Below are positions 28,366 to 35,562 of a DNA stretch of 64,000 nucleotides, piece by piece (the stretch's first letter is position 1; every line of letters starts with the position of its first letter). Source of the DNA: Bacillus thuringiensis. GTDB lineage: Bacteria > Bacillota > Bacilli > Bacillales > Bacillaceae_G. The position numbers and the translations under genes were made by a program. Location of the stretch: positions 124,001 to 188,000 of the forward strand of contig NZ_CP012101.1 in assembly GCF_001182785.1 (NCBI RefSeq). The letters are read 5' to 3'. Below the pieces are notes generated by a model. It was given only the letters and a program-made list of their open reading frames with translations, made no database searches and was not told where the DNA came from.

Positions 28366-28440
28366 GGGTTCAGTCGAGGTACGTGTAAAAACGGGTCATA
28401 GAGTGGAATTCATTTCCATTGTATGACCCCCTTTTATTTT
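28366..28440 (+). repeat. GGGTCATA hairpin repeat, copy 1
   Basis: GGGGTTCAGTCGAGGTACGTG, then GGGTCATA ... TATGACCC and CCTTTTATTTT (28393-28440), which looks like a terminator. The block recurs at 29755-29810, 34975-35030 and 58413-58465. Confidence 0.5.
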
Positions 28441-28690
28441 AATATGCATATGTGCATTGGCTTTTGTATCATTTGCATAAAGTTAGGTAATTAAAAAAAG
28501 ATTGATAATTCGTAGGAAAGTTGGATAAAAACTGTTTCTTATTTTTGAAGAGATCTTTAAGGCTTTAATTTAATTTTCAAAGCTACAAACAGCTACTATT
28601 TTATGAAATGAAGCAATTATTTAATATTTATGCAACTTATACTTTACAAAAGGTAATATATAAGTTACATTATTCTGTGGAGGGTGTTAT

Positions 28691-28897
28691 ATGAAAAATC
28701 ACGTGAAAATTGCTCGTGTCAAAGCAGATTTAACACAACAGCAGCTTGCTGATGAAGTTGGTATTACAAGACAAACCGTCAGTCTAATTGAAAAAGGGAA
28801 ATATAACCCGTCACTAAAGCTATGTTTACAAATTTGCTATGCCGTAAATGCAAACTTAAACGAAATATTTTGGATAAATCAGGAGGATTTTGAATGA
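28691..28897 (+). CDS. small XRE-family regulator
   Basis: 68 residues, ATG at 28691 behind GGAGGGTG. Almost all is one HTH domain (KIARVKADLTQQQLADEVG, ITRQTVSLIEKGKYNPSLK). It matches the YgzD-like mini-regulators that sit before a membrane protein gene. It overlaps the next gene by 4 bases, so co-translation is likely. The decayed homologue is at 1544-1731. Confidence 0.85.
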   Translation: MKNHVKIARVKADLTQQQLADEVGITRQTVSLIEKGKYNPSLKLCLQICYAVNANLNEIFWINQEDFE

Positions 28898-29325
28898 AGA
28901 AGATTACAGATGAAAGACTCATTTTAAGGAATTTGAAAAATGTTAGAATTACGTATATTGTCCAAACAATCGGTATTTTATGCATTCTTGGTTACGATCT
29001 ATTTCAAGGTGGACTTGATGGGATGCGTGAAAACCCACTTTGGATGGTATTTATTTTAACATCTGTTGTATCTGCCTATTTATCAATAAGTGTTAGTGTG
29101 GAACATGAAAAGGAAATAAAAAATCCAAAGAAATCACTTATAGTTAGTATGGTAGTACTAATTATTATTGTAGTGACTGTTGCATATCTTACTTCTATTA
29201 CCCCAACCTTTAGCTGGATTAATGGCTTATTAGTAGGAGCCATTATATTTATTTGTGGGTGTATACCGATGTATTATGTATATAGATTAAGAATAAAGCA
29301 AGAACAAGATTTAGAAGATGAATAG
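28894..29325 (+). CDS. four-helix membrane protein paired with HTH regulator
   Basis: 143 residues, ATG at 28894 with AGGAGG upstream inside the preceding gene. Four hydrophobic helices at about 20-38, 48-68, 84-104 and 110-130, and a charged C-terminus. This HTH plus membrane protein arrangement is common in Bacillus (DUF6773-like, by memory), and the membrane protein often antagonises the regulator; that role is inferred here. Confidence 0.65.
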   Translation: MKKITDERLILRNLKNVRITYIVQTIGILCILGYDLFQGGLDGMRENPLWMVFILTSVVSAYLSISVSVEHEKEIKNPKKSLIVSMVVLIIIVVTVAYLTSITPTFSWINGLLVGAIIFICGCIPMYYVYRLRIKQEQDLEDE

Positions 29326-29340
29326 AGAAAGGGAATAACA

Positions 29341-29538
29341 TTGGTGTCATTTTTTAAAGAAGTAAAACTAGTTTGCCATATTTGTTGTAAAGAAATTGTT
29401 GAAGGGAAAGAATTTATTGTGCGGTTGAACCTACCAACTAAATCAAGAATGCCTGTCGGGGTGTTAGATAAAGTATTGGTAAAAAATGAGAAAGAGATTT
29501 TGTGTGATTAATGTAATCATCAGAATACATCTGAATAA
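29341..29538 (+). pseudogene. small zinc-ribbon protein with internal stop
   Basis: From TTG 29341 (AAAGGGA upstream) the frame encodes LVCHICCKEIVEGKEFIVRL and ends at TAA 29509 directly after ILCD. The same frame then continues CNHQNTSE to TAA 29536. The second Cys pair CDxC of the zinc ribbon is therefore cut by the stop, and one base change would restore a 65-residue protein. It follows the HTH/membrane pair closely, so it may be a third operon gene. Confidence 0.55.
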
Positions 29539-29842
29539 TTGATTGTAGCACGCCCTGAAACATTAGATATCTAAATGTTAATGCCGGTTTATTCAATGAT
29601 GTATTAAAGTATTTTTATAACATTTTTATATGATGGTGTCCTGAATTCTAATCAAAAATTTTTATAAATAATATCTCTAGATGTCGTGTGTCGTGTTTTT
29701 GCTCATCCCCCTAAAAGGGGGAACAATACAAAATATACCAAATGAATATATGTATCTAGACGAGATACATATAAAAACGGTTCATATACTGGATTGTATT
29801 TACATGTACTTTTTTTATTAAATAACTAACTTACGATAAACA

Positions 29843-29890
29843 AAAAGCTAATTTTATCTCCATGTATAAGATAGAGTTAGCTTCTTTTTA
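29843..29890. terminator. terminator ahead of Nudix gene
   Basis: AAGCTAATTTTATC pairs with GATAGAGTTAGCTT, followed by CTTTTT. The rest of 29539-29842 has a CCCCCTAAAAGGGGG hairpin near 29707 and copy 2 of the GGGTCATA repeat at 29755-29810; no gene. Confidence 0.6.
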
Positions 29891-29921
29891 TGTTTTAAAT
29901 TATGTAATTGCTCTTTTTGTG

Positions 29922-30344
29922 CTACTTATTTTGAAAATAATAAAGAGCTACTACCCCTTTTTTCAATAAATTTTGAAAGCCATTAGGAAAGTAAAACATA
30001 ATTTTTTCAGCTTCCTTTATGTTTATCCAACTAATATCAGTAATCTCATTTTGGTCTTGAATAGATATTTCTCCCCCTACTATTCTAGCTACAAAGGTAA
30101 AGATTACAGCATGTGCATGTGGAAAGAATTTTTCGTTAATAGCAAATATATTTTCAATTTCAACTGTTAACCCAGTTTCTTCAAATGTCTCACGAATAAC
30201 AGCTTGTTCTAATGTTTCTCCAATTTCTCTTGCTCCTCCTGGAAGGCTCCATTCACTACCATTTTCACGTTTGTTTCTAACCATAAGAATTTTTTGATTT
30301 GTATCATCATAAATAAGTGAATATACTACATCGACTCGTTCCAT
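29922..30344 (-). CDS. Nudix hydrolase
   Basis: 140 residues, ATG at 30344 behind GGAGGAGAAG. The Nudix box is complete: GAREIGETLEQAVIRETFEE plus TGL, with the REtfEE metal ligands. The N-terminus VVYSLIYDDTNQKILMVRNK and the GGEISIQDQNEITDISWI strand fit MutT/ADP-ribose-type Nudix enzymes that cleave nucleoside diphosphate derivatives. Substrate cannot be assigned. Monocistronic. Confidence 0.9.
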   Translation of the reverse strand: MERVDVVYSLIYDDTNQKILMVRNKRENGSEWSLPGGAREIGETLEQAVIRETFEETGLTVEIENIFAINEKFFPHAHAVIFTFVARIVGGEISIQDQNEITDISWINIKEAEKIMFYFPNGFQNLLKKGVVALYYFQNK

Positions 30345-30469
30345 GACTTCTCCTCCATTGAATAATTAAAATCTTTATAGATAGTACGCTAATAAAATAT
30401 CCTTGCCGCACATGAAATTAAAGTACTTTAATTTCATTAAACTAAAAGCACCTGCGAGCTAAATAAGTT

Positions 30470-30959
30470 TTAGATTAAAAGCTGAAGCCACTTATTTTCT
30501 GGTTCGTGTACTTCTAAAGCATATCGCAGCCATTTTTTCTTCTCATTATCAAGATAATCCTTTATAGCGATAAAGTCTTGATGGTCTTTTTCTCTTGTAT
30601 TCTTCGCTTTATATAAAAGTACAATTTCTGGATTTAGATATGGAATACCTGTTTTAGTAGTACTCCAAACGGAATTGAGTGGGTAAGAAATCCTAAAGTC
30701 TCTTCTGAATATCCAATCATTTTCTTTTGTTTCATTAAGAAGAATTTCTATTTTATCTCCGTTTAACATATTCAAAGCGTGTATTTCGTGAACTGGCAAA
30801 TCTAAAAATTCATTTTCCCAAGTATAGAACTTACCTTTAATTACCTTTTTGAACTCCATTCATTAAGATAATCTTTCAGATATTGTTGGTCTTTTCGAAA
30901 AACAGCAAACTCTATATCTTGATGTTCTCTTGTTTCCTCACCAATAAAAAGGTCCATCG
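30470..30959 (-). pseudogene. nucleotidyltransferase of the aminoglycoside/lincosamide type, truncated and frameshifted
   Basis: The 5' part (AMDLFIGEETREHQDIEFAV, then FRKDQQYLKDYLNEWSSK) begins directly at an IS231-type end. A shift at an A-rich site near 30850 then moves to the frame starting MEFKKVIKGKFYTW, running to 30470 (FRISYPLNSVWSTTKTG, LNPEIVLLYKAKNTREKDHQ). The order matches LinA/ANT(2'')-like nucleotidyltransferases, whose N-terminal GGWA-DLF motif is cut. Not expected to be active. Confidence 0.75.
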
Positions 30960-30975
30960 CCCATCAACTTAAGGA
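30957..30975. repeat. IS231-type terminal inverted repeat
   Basis: TCGCCCATCAACTTAAGGA closely matches the IS231 end. It marks the break of the nucleotidyltransferase gene; no IS231 transposase follows. Confidence 0.6.
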
Positions 30976-31028
30976 GGAAACAAACTGAACCTTCATTCAG
31001 CTAGGTCAAAATATTATTAAAAAAGCGT

Positions 31029-31062
31029 ATAATAAATAAACCCTAACGGGTTTATTTATTAT
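31029..31062. terminator. hairpin terminator
   Basis: ATAATAAATAAACCC, loop TAAC, GGGTTTATTTATTAT. Confidence 0.65.
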
Positions 31063-31179
31063 GCAATTTTCTTTTGTTTTATCAATCCAGTATACTCATA
31101 TTGGCTGATATGTAACGTTTAACGTTTTTTACATAGAAGTGTATTCTTTCGTTAAAAATCAATCTGAGCGGTCGTTTTT

Positions 31180-31556
31180 TAGATTCTTCAAAAAAATAGG
31201 TGTTTTATCTTTTTCAGAACCGAATGCATACGTATTTCCCTATCTGGATTATAGATGAATCGTCAAATAAGAGGAATAAGCATATACTGCACGATTTTTC
31301 AACTCTTCATAGGTGTATAACTTTTACTTATCAAATAATTTCGGATGTTTCTTACTGTAGTATCCGAACAATTCTTCTCCATTTTTCCGTATACGATACT
31401 GACGCGTTTGTCTAATTGTACCTTGTATTTCTTCAGGAGCAAACTTTTTTAGTATTTCTAATGCTTGTAAAGATGGGATTTTTTCCCTGTTACATAGAAA
31501 TGAATAAAGATAAGTTCTTTTATAGTTATATAATTGTAATATGAACTCCCGCCCAT
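31180..31556 (-). pseudogene. decayed plasmid protein gene
   Basis: ATG 31556 has GGAGGGG upstream and opens a short frame (SSYYNYITIKELIFIHFYVT). After one shift it continues REKIPSLQALEILKKFAPEE and TRQYRIRKNGEELFGYYSKK, then runs through several in-frame stops with coding-like YTYEELKNRAVYAYSSYL and GNTYAFGSEKDKTPIFLKNL. The family is not recognised, but the frame-consistent segments show it was a gene. Confidence 0.5.
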
Positions 31557-31624
31557 AAAAGAATCCCCTCCTCGGTCATTATTTTTATCCGCACATGGCT
31601 AGATAAATAAACGAAGCTATCTAT

Positions 31625-31915
31625 TTAACCTATCAGTATCTTCAGCGTTTGTTTCACTTTTTCATCGTCCACTCGATAAAATACTTCTAATCCTTTTCGC
31701 TCATATGCTACAACTTTATGAATTTTTAACCTGCCGAGATGTTGCGAAACGATGGATTGTGGGATGCTAAGATACCGTTGTAATTCAGAAACATTTAATG
31801 AAGTTTTCTTTATTAATTGATGTACAATTTGGAGACGGACAGGGTGTCCTAATACCCTTACTACTTCTGCACCACGTTCTAATTCATTTAACTCCGTGTA
31901 AAAGGCATTTTCCAT
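31625..31915 (-). CDS. ArsR-family repressor (PagR-like)
   Basis: 96 residues, ATG at 31915 behind GGGGAGGAAT. A single winged-helix ArsR domain: VRVLGHPVRLQIVHQLIKK, SLNVSELQRYLSIPQSIVSQ, YERKGLEVFYRVDD. No metal-binding CxC, so not a metal sensor. It resembles the PagR-type repressors of virulence plasmids and the second ArsR protein at 53821-54126. A dyad 24 bases upstream suggests autoregulation. It is divergent from the HU gene. Confidence 0.85.
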   Translation of the reverse strand: MENAFYTELNELERGAEVVRVLGHPVRLQIVHQLIKKTSLNVSELQRYLSIPQSIVSQHLGRLKIHKVVAYERKGLEVFYRVDDEKVKQTLKILIG

Positions 31916-31938
31916 CTTTATTCCTCCCCATTCCTTTT

Positions 31939-31960
31939 ATACAGAGTATTCCCTCTGTAT
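31939..31960. promoter_or_regulatory. operator-like dyad in front of ArsR gene
   Basis: ATACAGAG, TATTCC, CTCTGTAT; perfect 8-bp arms in the 149-base divergent region between the ArsR-type and HU genes. Confidence 0.6.
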
Positions 31961-32064
31961 CATTCATTTTCCTGTTATAGAATTTACATCTCACAAACTA
32001 TCTTGCACCATTTCATTTACACCTTTATACTGAAACAAGTATACATCACAATAAGAGGTGCCTT

Positions 32065-32343
32065 ATGAACAAATCAGAATTAATCAAACAAGTTGCAATA
32101 CAGTCCGAACTAACAAAACCACAAGCGAGTCTTGCTGTAGATGCAGTATTAGAATCTATTCAACATGCACTACAAAATGGGGAACATGTACAGCTACTTG
32201 GCTTCGGTACATTCGAAGTAAGAGAACGTGCTGCCCGTGAAGGACGCAATCCACATACTGGTGAAGCTCTTACGATCCCTGCGGGAAAAACACCTGCCTT
32301 TAAAGCAGGGAAAGTATTAAAAGAAGCTGTAAAAGCTAAATAA
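32065..32343 (+). CDS. HU family histone-like protein
   Basis: 92 residues, ATG at 32065 behind AGAGGTG. A full HU fold: [40 protein letters not shown] and the DNA-intercalating Pro loop [19 protein letters not shown]. It bends and compacts DNA. A plasmid copy may help conceal plasmid DNA from host silencing or adjust supercoiling. Own terminator downstream. Confidence 0.93.
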   Translation: MNKSELIKQVAIQSELTKPQASLAVDAVLESIQHALQNGEHVQLLGFGTFEVRERAAREGRNPHTGEALTIPAGKTPAFKAGKVLKEAVKAK

Positions 32344-32352
32344 TATTTCTGT

Positions 32353-32396
32353 AACAGTAGCATGAACTCTAAGGATTTCATGCTACTGTTTTATTT
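32353..32396 (+). terminator. terminator of HU gene
   Basis: AACAGTAGCATGAA, 9-10 nt loop, TTCATGCTACTGTT, then TTATTTT. Confidence 0.85.
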
Positions 32397-32560
32397 TAGA
32401 AGCGAATCGTGGAGATCGCACGTTCTTATTTCTGTCTTTTTGAAATGTTTTTAATTTCGTTTTCAACGTGTTCCCCCTATTTTTCTCATCCCGTTACTTT
32501 GTATTTTTCTAATTCCGCTAACAGTTGTTTTACCCTTTCCCCCAAAAACAAAAACTACCA
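32397..32560 (-). pseudogene. deletion-fused relic of an hfq-abrB pair
   Basis: It matches pieces of 53159-53540 in order: the 3' end of hfq (GAATCGTGGAGATCGCAC), then without the middle the 5' end (TAATTTCGTTTTCAA), then the abrB 3' end (CCGTTACTTTGTATTTTTCTA, GCTAACAGTTGTTTTACCC). Most of both genes is missing. It shows a third copy of this regulator pair once existed. Confidence 0.65.
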
Positions 32561-32573
32561 ATTAGAAACCCAT

Positions 32574-32830
32574 TTGCGTAACAAAAAGGTAGCAGAATTA
32601 TTTCTGTGACAAATTATTTTTGAGACCGTATTTAGTTACATCTAAATTCAATACGATCTAGGCCAGGATGTAAAAAGAAAAAATGTAACAAAAACGTTTA
32701 TTTATGTTACAACGTTAATCCTTCTTTTTGAAAAAGGAAACACGTTTTTATCATGCATAAGGTTGTTTTACTAGCACCAAACGGTCTAGATAATCCTAAA
32801 TACTTTTTGGAATATTTGTTCCTTAACATC
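32574..32830. repeat. GTAACA-rich repeat module, copy 1
   Basis: Holds GTAACAAAAAGG, several GTTACA/TGTAAC motifs and AAGGTTGTTTTACTAGCACC. Similar modules lie at 35035-35290 and 58470-58640. No gene in it. Confidence 0.5.
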
Positions 32831-32986
32831 TTTAAAAAAGTAAAGAAAATAAGCATAATTAAACTGACAGCCGTTTACATTGAACTAACTCCTATAAATA
32901 TGTATCTATATCCTGCAAGTCGACTTTTGATTTATTGCTAAGGGCTATTTGCGAAGTCTTTTTCGAATAGCGACTATTCCGTCACC

Positions 32987-33030
32987 TTACTCAGAAGTGT
33001 TATAATTCTAATTATAACACTTCTGAGTAA
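32987..33030. repeat. 44-bp perfect palindrome
   Basis: 21-bp arms (TTACTCAGAAGTGTTATAAT plus T, and complement) around a 2-nt centre CT. No T run follows on either strand, so it is more cruciform-like than terminator-like. It sits in a gene-free stretch 32831-33301. Confidence 0.7.
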
Positions 33031-33220
33031 AAAATAAGAAAATTCAAAAAAACAAAACGGATAGATCGCCTTACTTTATGCCTTTACAATTAATTATGTA
33101 AGTGCACAAAATAAAAACATTAAAACCCTAAAAAGCTAAAAGTTCCGCAAGGAACAGGCCGTATTTTACTGCTTCACTCCACTAAAAAATATAACAATAA
33201 AGTCGTTTCGAAATCTAGGT

Positions 33221-33254
33221 GTTAATCAACAATCGCGTCCTATTGTTGATTAAC
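33221..33254. terminator. hairpin downstream of hydrolase fragment
   Basis: GTTAATCAACAAT, loop CGCGTCCT, ATTGTTGATTAAC; perfect 13-bp stem, about 50 bases beyond the stop at 33302. Confidence 0.55.
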
Positions 33255-33301
33255 ATTGAGATCCATCATCTGTTCTCGGTTTGTTTAAGAAACGGCCCTT
33301 G

Positions 33302-33754
33302 TTATTGTATATTTTTTAATAAGAATTCTGTAATCTCTTCATTTAGCTCATGATGGAAATATTCTCGATTAAATCCATGTGGATCTTGTGAAGGAAGAAA
33401 AGATGAATTTGTCATATCTTTTAGAAATGGACTAAGAAATGAAAAATTTCCTGCGTTTTTAACTATTCTATGTTGAATTTTAGTACTGTCAGTTATCCCA
33501 TTTAATATAATTTCTGCATGAAAATAAGGTGCAAGTTGATCTTTCTCCCCAACAAGCATTAAAATGGGGATGTTTATGTCTTCTAAAGCACCTTTTGTTT
33601 TAAACCAAACTGAAGCTGGTGCTAAAAGAACTAAAGATTTTATTCTGTAATCAGGTGTAATCTTGATAAGATGAGATTTCTCATCAGAAGACTCATAAGA
33701 GAAAGAGGTTGGTACTCCTCCCGATGCTGCTAATGCTGTGTACCTGGAAATAAA
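33302..33754 (-). pseudogene. C-terminal fragment of alpha/beta hydrolase
   Basis: Open frame without a proper start encodes RYTALAASGGVPTSFSYESS, LVLLAPASVWFKTKG, IPILMLVGEKDQLAP (acid loop) and DPHGFNREYFHHELNEEITE (His region). This is the second half of a dienelactone hydrolase-like alpha/beta fold. The N-terminal half with the nucleophile is absent, so it should be inactive. Confidence 0.65.
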
Positions 33755-33823
33755 AGTAAGCTTATGACCTATTTTTACACGTATCTAGGCTGTACCCCCT
33801 TCCCTCAAAATAGGAAAAAAGAA

Positions 33824-34012
33824 TTACCTAAGAATTGTGGAAGAAGCTTGTTTGTAGATTAACTGTTGCTTACCATGAACCATCATAAGAACGGTGAATT
33901 TATCCATTGCAAGGATCTGCCCACGTACTGGAACGCCATTCTGTAAAAATACAGTAACGATCCCTTTATTCTCGTTCAATTGTTCCAACATATCTTCTTT
34001 TAGGTTATACAT
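33824..34012 (-). CDS. hfq: Hfq-family RNA chaperone, short variant
   Basis: 62 residues, ATG at 34012 behind AGGGGAG. Sm1 motif: GIVTVFLQNGVPVRGQILAM, DKFTVLM; Sm2 motif: GKQQLIYKQASSTI. Most Hfq proteins have YKHA at the proximal RNA-binding site; here it is YKQA, and the decayed second copy at 59648-59832 has the same Gln, so the change predates the duplication. It lies directly beside a predicted small RNA gene. Upstream on the same strand is the 111-residue gene 34035-34370. Confidence 0.85.
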   Translation of the reverse strand: MYNLKEDMLEQLNENKGIVTVFLQNGVPVRGQILAMDKFTVLMMVHGKQQLIYKQASSTILR

Positions 34013-34034
34013 GAAATTCTCCCCTTATTTGTAT

Positions 34035-34370
34035 CTATTTTTCTTTTAATGCTTGCTGCGGCTCATTGTTGTCTATTTGTATTTCCCATTCACCTTCTAT
34101 TTTTCTAAACCATTTTCCTATTTTACTTAAATAGTATTTTTTCACTTCACCATACGGAATCCAAATTTCTCGTTCCTGTATTTGATTCATAACTTCATGA
34201 AGAATTTCATCATGCTCATATTTTCTAGGTTTTCGATGATGAGTTCTTACAAAGTGTATGTATTCCCTACGTAACCAATTAGAAATATGATCTTTTTGTT
34301 TTTGCCGGAGATGTGACCATTTTTTATTTGTCTGAAGGAGTTTTCCATTTACTTTTATATGATTTTTCAT
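34035..34370 (-). CDS. basic plasmid protein, unknown, upstream of hfq
   Basis: 111 residues from ATG 34370 (AGGGGATGAG upstream). Strongly basic and Trp-rich: KKWSHLRQKQKDHISNWLRR, YIHFVRTHHRKPRKYEHDEI, IPYGEVKKYYLSKIGKWFRK. The composition suggests nucleic acid binding. It lies 22 bases before the short hfq, so probably co-transcribed. A decayed copy with a TTG in place of ATG and a frameshift is at 59855-60189. Family not recognised. Confidence 0.6.
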   Translation of the reverse strand: MKNHIKVNGKLLQTNKKWSHLRQKQKDHISNWLRREYIHFVRTHHRKPRKYEHDEILHEVMNQIQEREIWIPYGEVKKYYLSKIGKWFRKIEGEWEIQIDNNEPQQALKEK

Positions 34371-34636
34371 CAACACTCATCCCCTTTTACCATCTAAATG
34401 TAAATATGCAACTATCGTATCATATTTAAATTAAAATACGGCTTTAGGTATATATTTCGCAAGAAATCTATCCAAATTAAAAATAATATCTCCATTTCAT
34501 ATGAAATAGTATCCAAAACAGACGAGACAGAACCCACTAAGCGGAGTGATAAGGCAAAAAATTAAATGTATACTATTAATTATGTTTTTTCTCTTTTATT
34601 TAATATTACGGTACGTGAAATTATATATATTGTATT

Positions 34637-34717
34637 AAAAAAGCCCCCATAGATCTTACACCTATGAGAGCTACCTAAGGGTATTTAGACTTTCGACTCC
34701 ATTCTATTGTAACAGGC
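34637..34717 (-). ncRNA. predicted small RNA, copy A
   Basis: On the minus strand an intrinsic terminator, GCTCTCATAG, 9-nt loop, CTATGGGGGC, then TTTTTT (34671 down to 34637), ends a transcript of about 80 nt that would begin near 34717. A 102-nt block (34662-34763) including promoter and RNA body is identical in the second copy at 60484-60585, although nearby genes have diverged. No ORF with a start signal fits inside. Confidence 0.6.
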
Positions 34718-34721
34718 TTTC

Positions 34722-34749
34722 ACTATACATGAGAAACATAATGAATCAA
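34722..34749 (-). promoter_or_regulatory. sigma-A type promoter of predicted small RNA A
   Basis: TTGATT (34749-34744), 16-base spacer, TATAGT (34727-34722) on the minus strand. Identical in copy B. Confidence 0.55.
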
Positions 34750-34849
34750 AAACAGACCATCATTATAAGAAATTCTTTAAACCCTTGCTGAAAGGAAATA
34801 CGACCTTCTTCCATTCTACATGCCTCTTTTCTTAATATCTTTATATATG

Positions 34850-34948
34850 TTAAAATAAATAGGAAAGAAATCCGTCAATTTCTTTCTTCTACGGTCACTC
34901 AGACTTTTGCTCTTTGTTTGCTTTTGCAAATGAAGAGCTTTTATTTTT
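34850..34948 (+). ncRNA. possible second, divergent small RNA
   Basis: A conserved plus-strand terminator, GCTCTTTGTTTGC, TTTT, GCAAATGAAGAGC, TTTTATTTTT (34909-34948), follows a small hairpin GAAAGAAAT/ATTTCTTTC. Both are kept in copy B. The promoter is weak (TAAAAT at 34851 without a clear -35), so only the 3' end is well supported. Confidence 0.35.
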
Positions 34949-34967
34949 CATACTTATACTTACTTTG

Positions 34968-35342
34968 GGGTTCAGCCGAGATACATGTAATTTTGGGTCA
35001 TAGGCTGTATTTTATTTCCATTAACAAGTTTAACTGTAACAAAAAGGTATTTTACTAATAATGTTACGAATTATTTTCGATACAATATTTTGTTACAGCG
35101 AGTTCAATGGTTAAGATATTTCATATTTTCAAATACAAAACGCAACAAAAACGAACGTTTATGTTACAAATCCGTTTAGCCCAGTTAATTTCTCACTATG
35201 ATTATAACTAAGGTTGTTTTGCTAGCACCACCTGATCCAGATAACCTAAAACGTTAAACGTTAACGAATTGGAATATTTTGTATCAATACCCCTTTTCGG
35301 GGGATGGGCAAAGATACCCTACTATAATTGACATTGTATGAA
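34968..35342. repeat. GGGTCATA repeat copy 3 and GTAACA module copy 2
   Basis: GGGGTTCAGCCGAGATACATG with GGGTCATA at about 34995, then GTAACAAAAAGG ... TGTTACAGCGAG and GGTTGTTTTGCTAGCACCAC, closely matching 58413-58640. No gene is seen. CCCCTTTTCGGGGG near 35297 is a short hairpin. Confidence 0.55.
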
Positions 35343-35372
35343 CTTAGCTTGATAGCGATGGGGTGGTATCCC
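35343..35372. repeat. IS231-type end joined to Tn3-type outer end
   Basis: CTTAGCTTGATAGCGATG followed by GGGTGGTATCCC. Confidence 0.45.
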
Positions 35373-35496
35373 AAATAAAAAAAATAATAAGTTGGATAGC
35401 GAAGGTTTAGACGATATGGGGAATATTAGCGACAATAATAAAAGAGGTGTTGAATGTCAAAACGGTATTCCATGTTTCAAAACGGAATTTATAGAT

Positions 35497-35544
35497 ATAA
35501 AAACTCCTTCTATACTGTATATCATCGGACAGGGGAGTTTTTAT
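35497..35544. terminator. terminator of toxin gene
   Basis: ATAAAAACTCC / GGAGTTTTTAT stem, just beyond the stop at 35563 on the minus strand. Confidence 0.65.
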
Positions 35545-35562
35545 ATGCAATATTTAGTTGAG

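Larger units (their letters stand above)
33820..34967. repeat. 1.15-kb duplicated segment, copy A (intact)
   Basis: Matches 59644-60789 in the same orientation along its length, with substitutions and small indels. Copy A has intact genes; copy B has frameshifted ones. Both carry the small-RNA block. The right boundary is clear at TACTTACTTT, after which the copies diverge. Confidence 0.85.
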
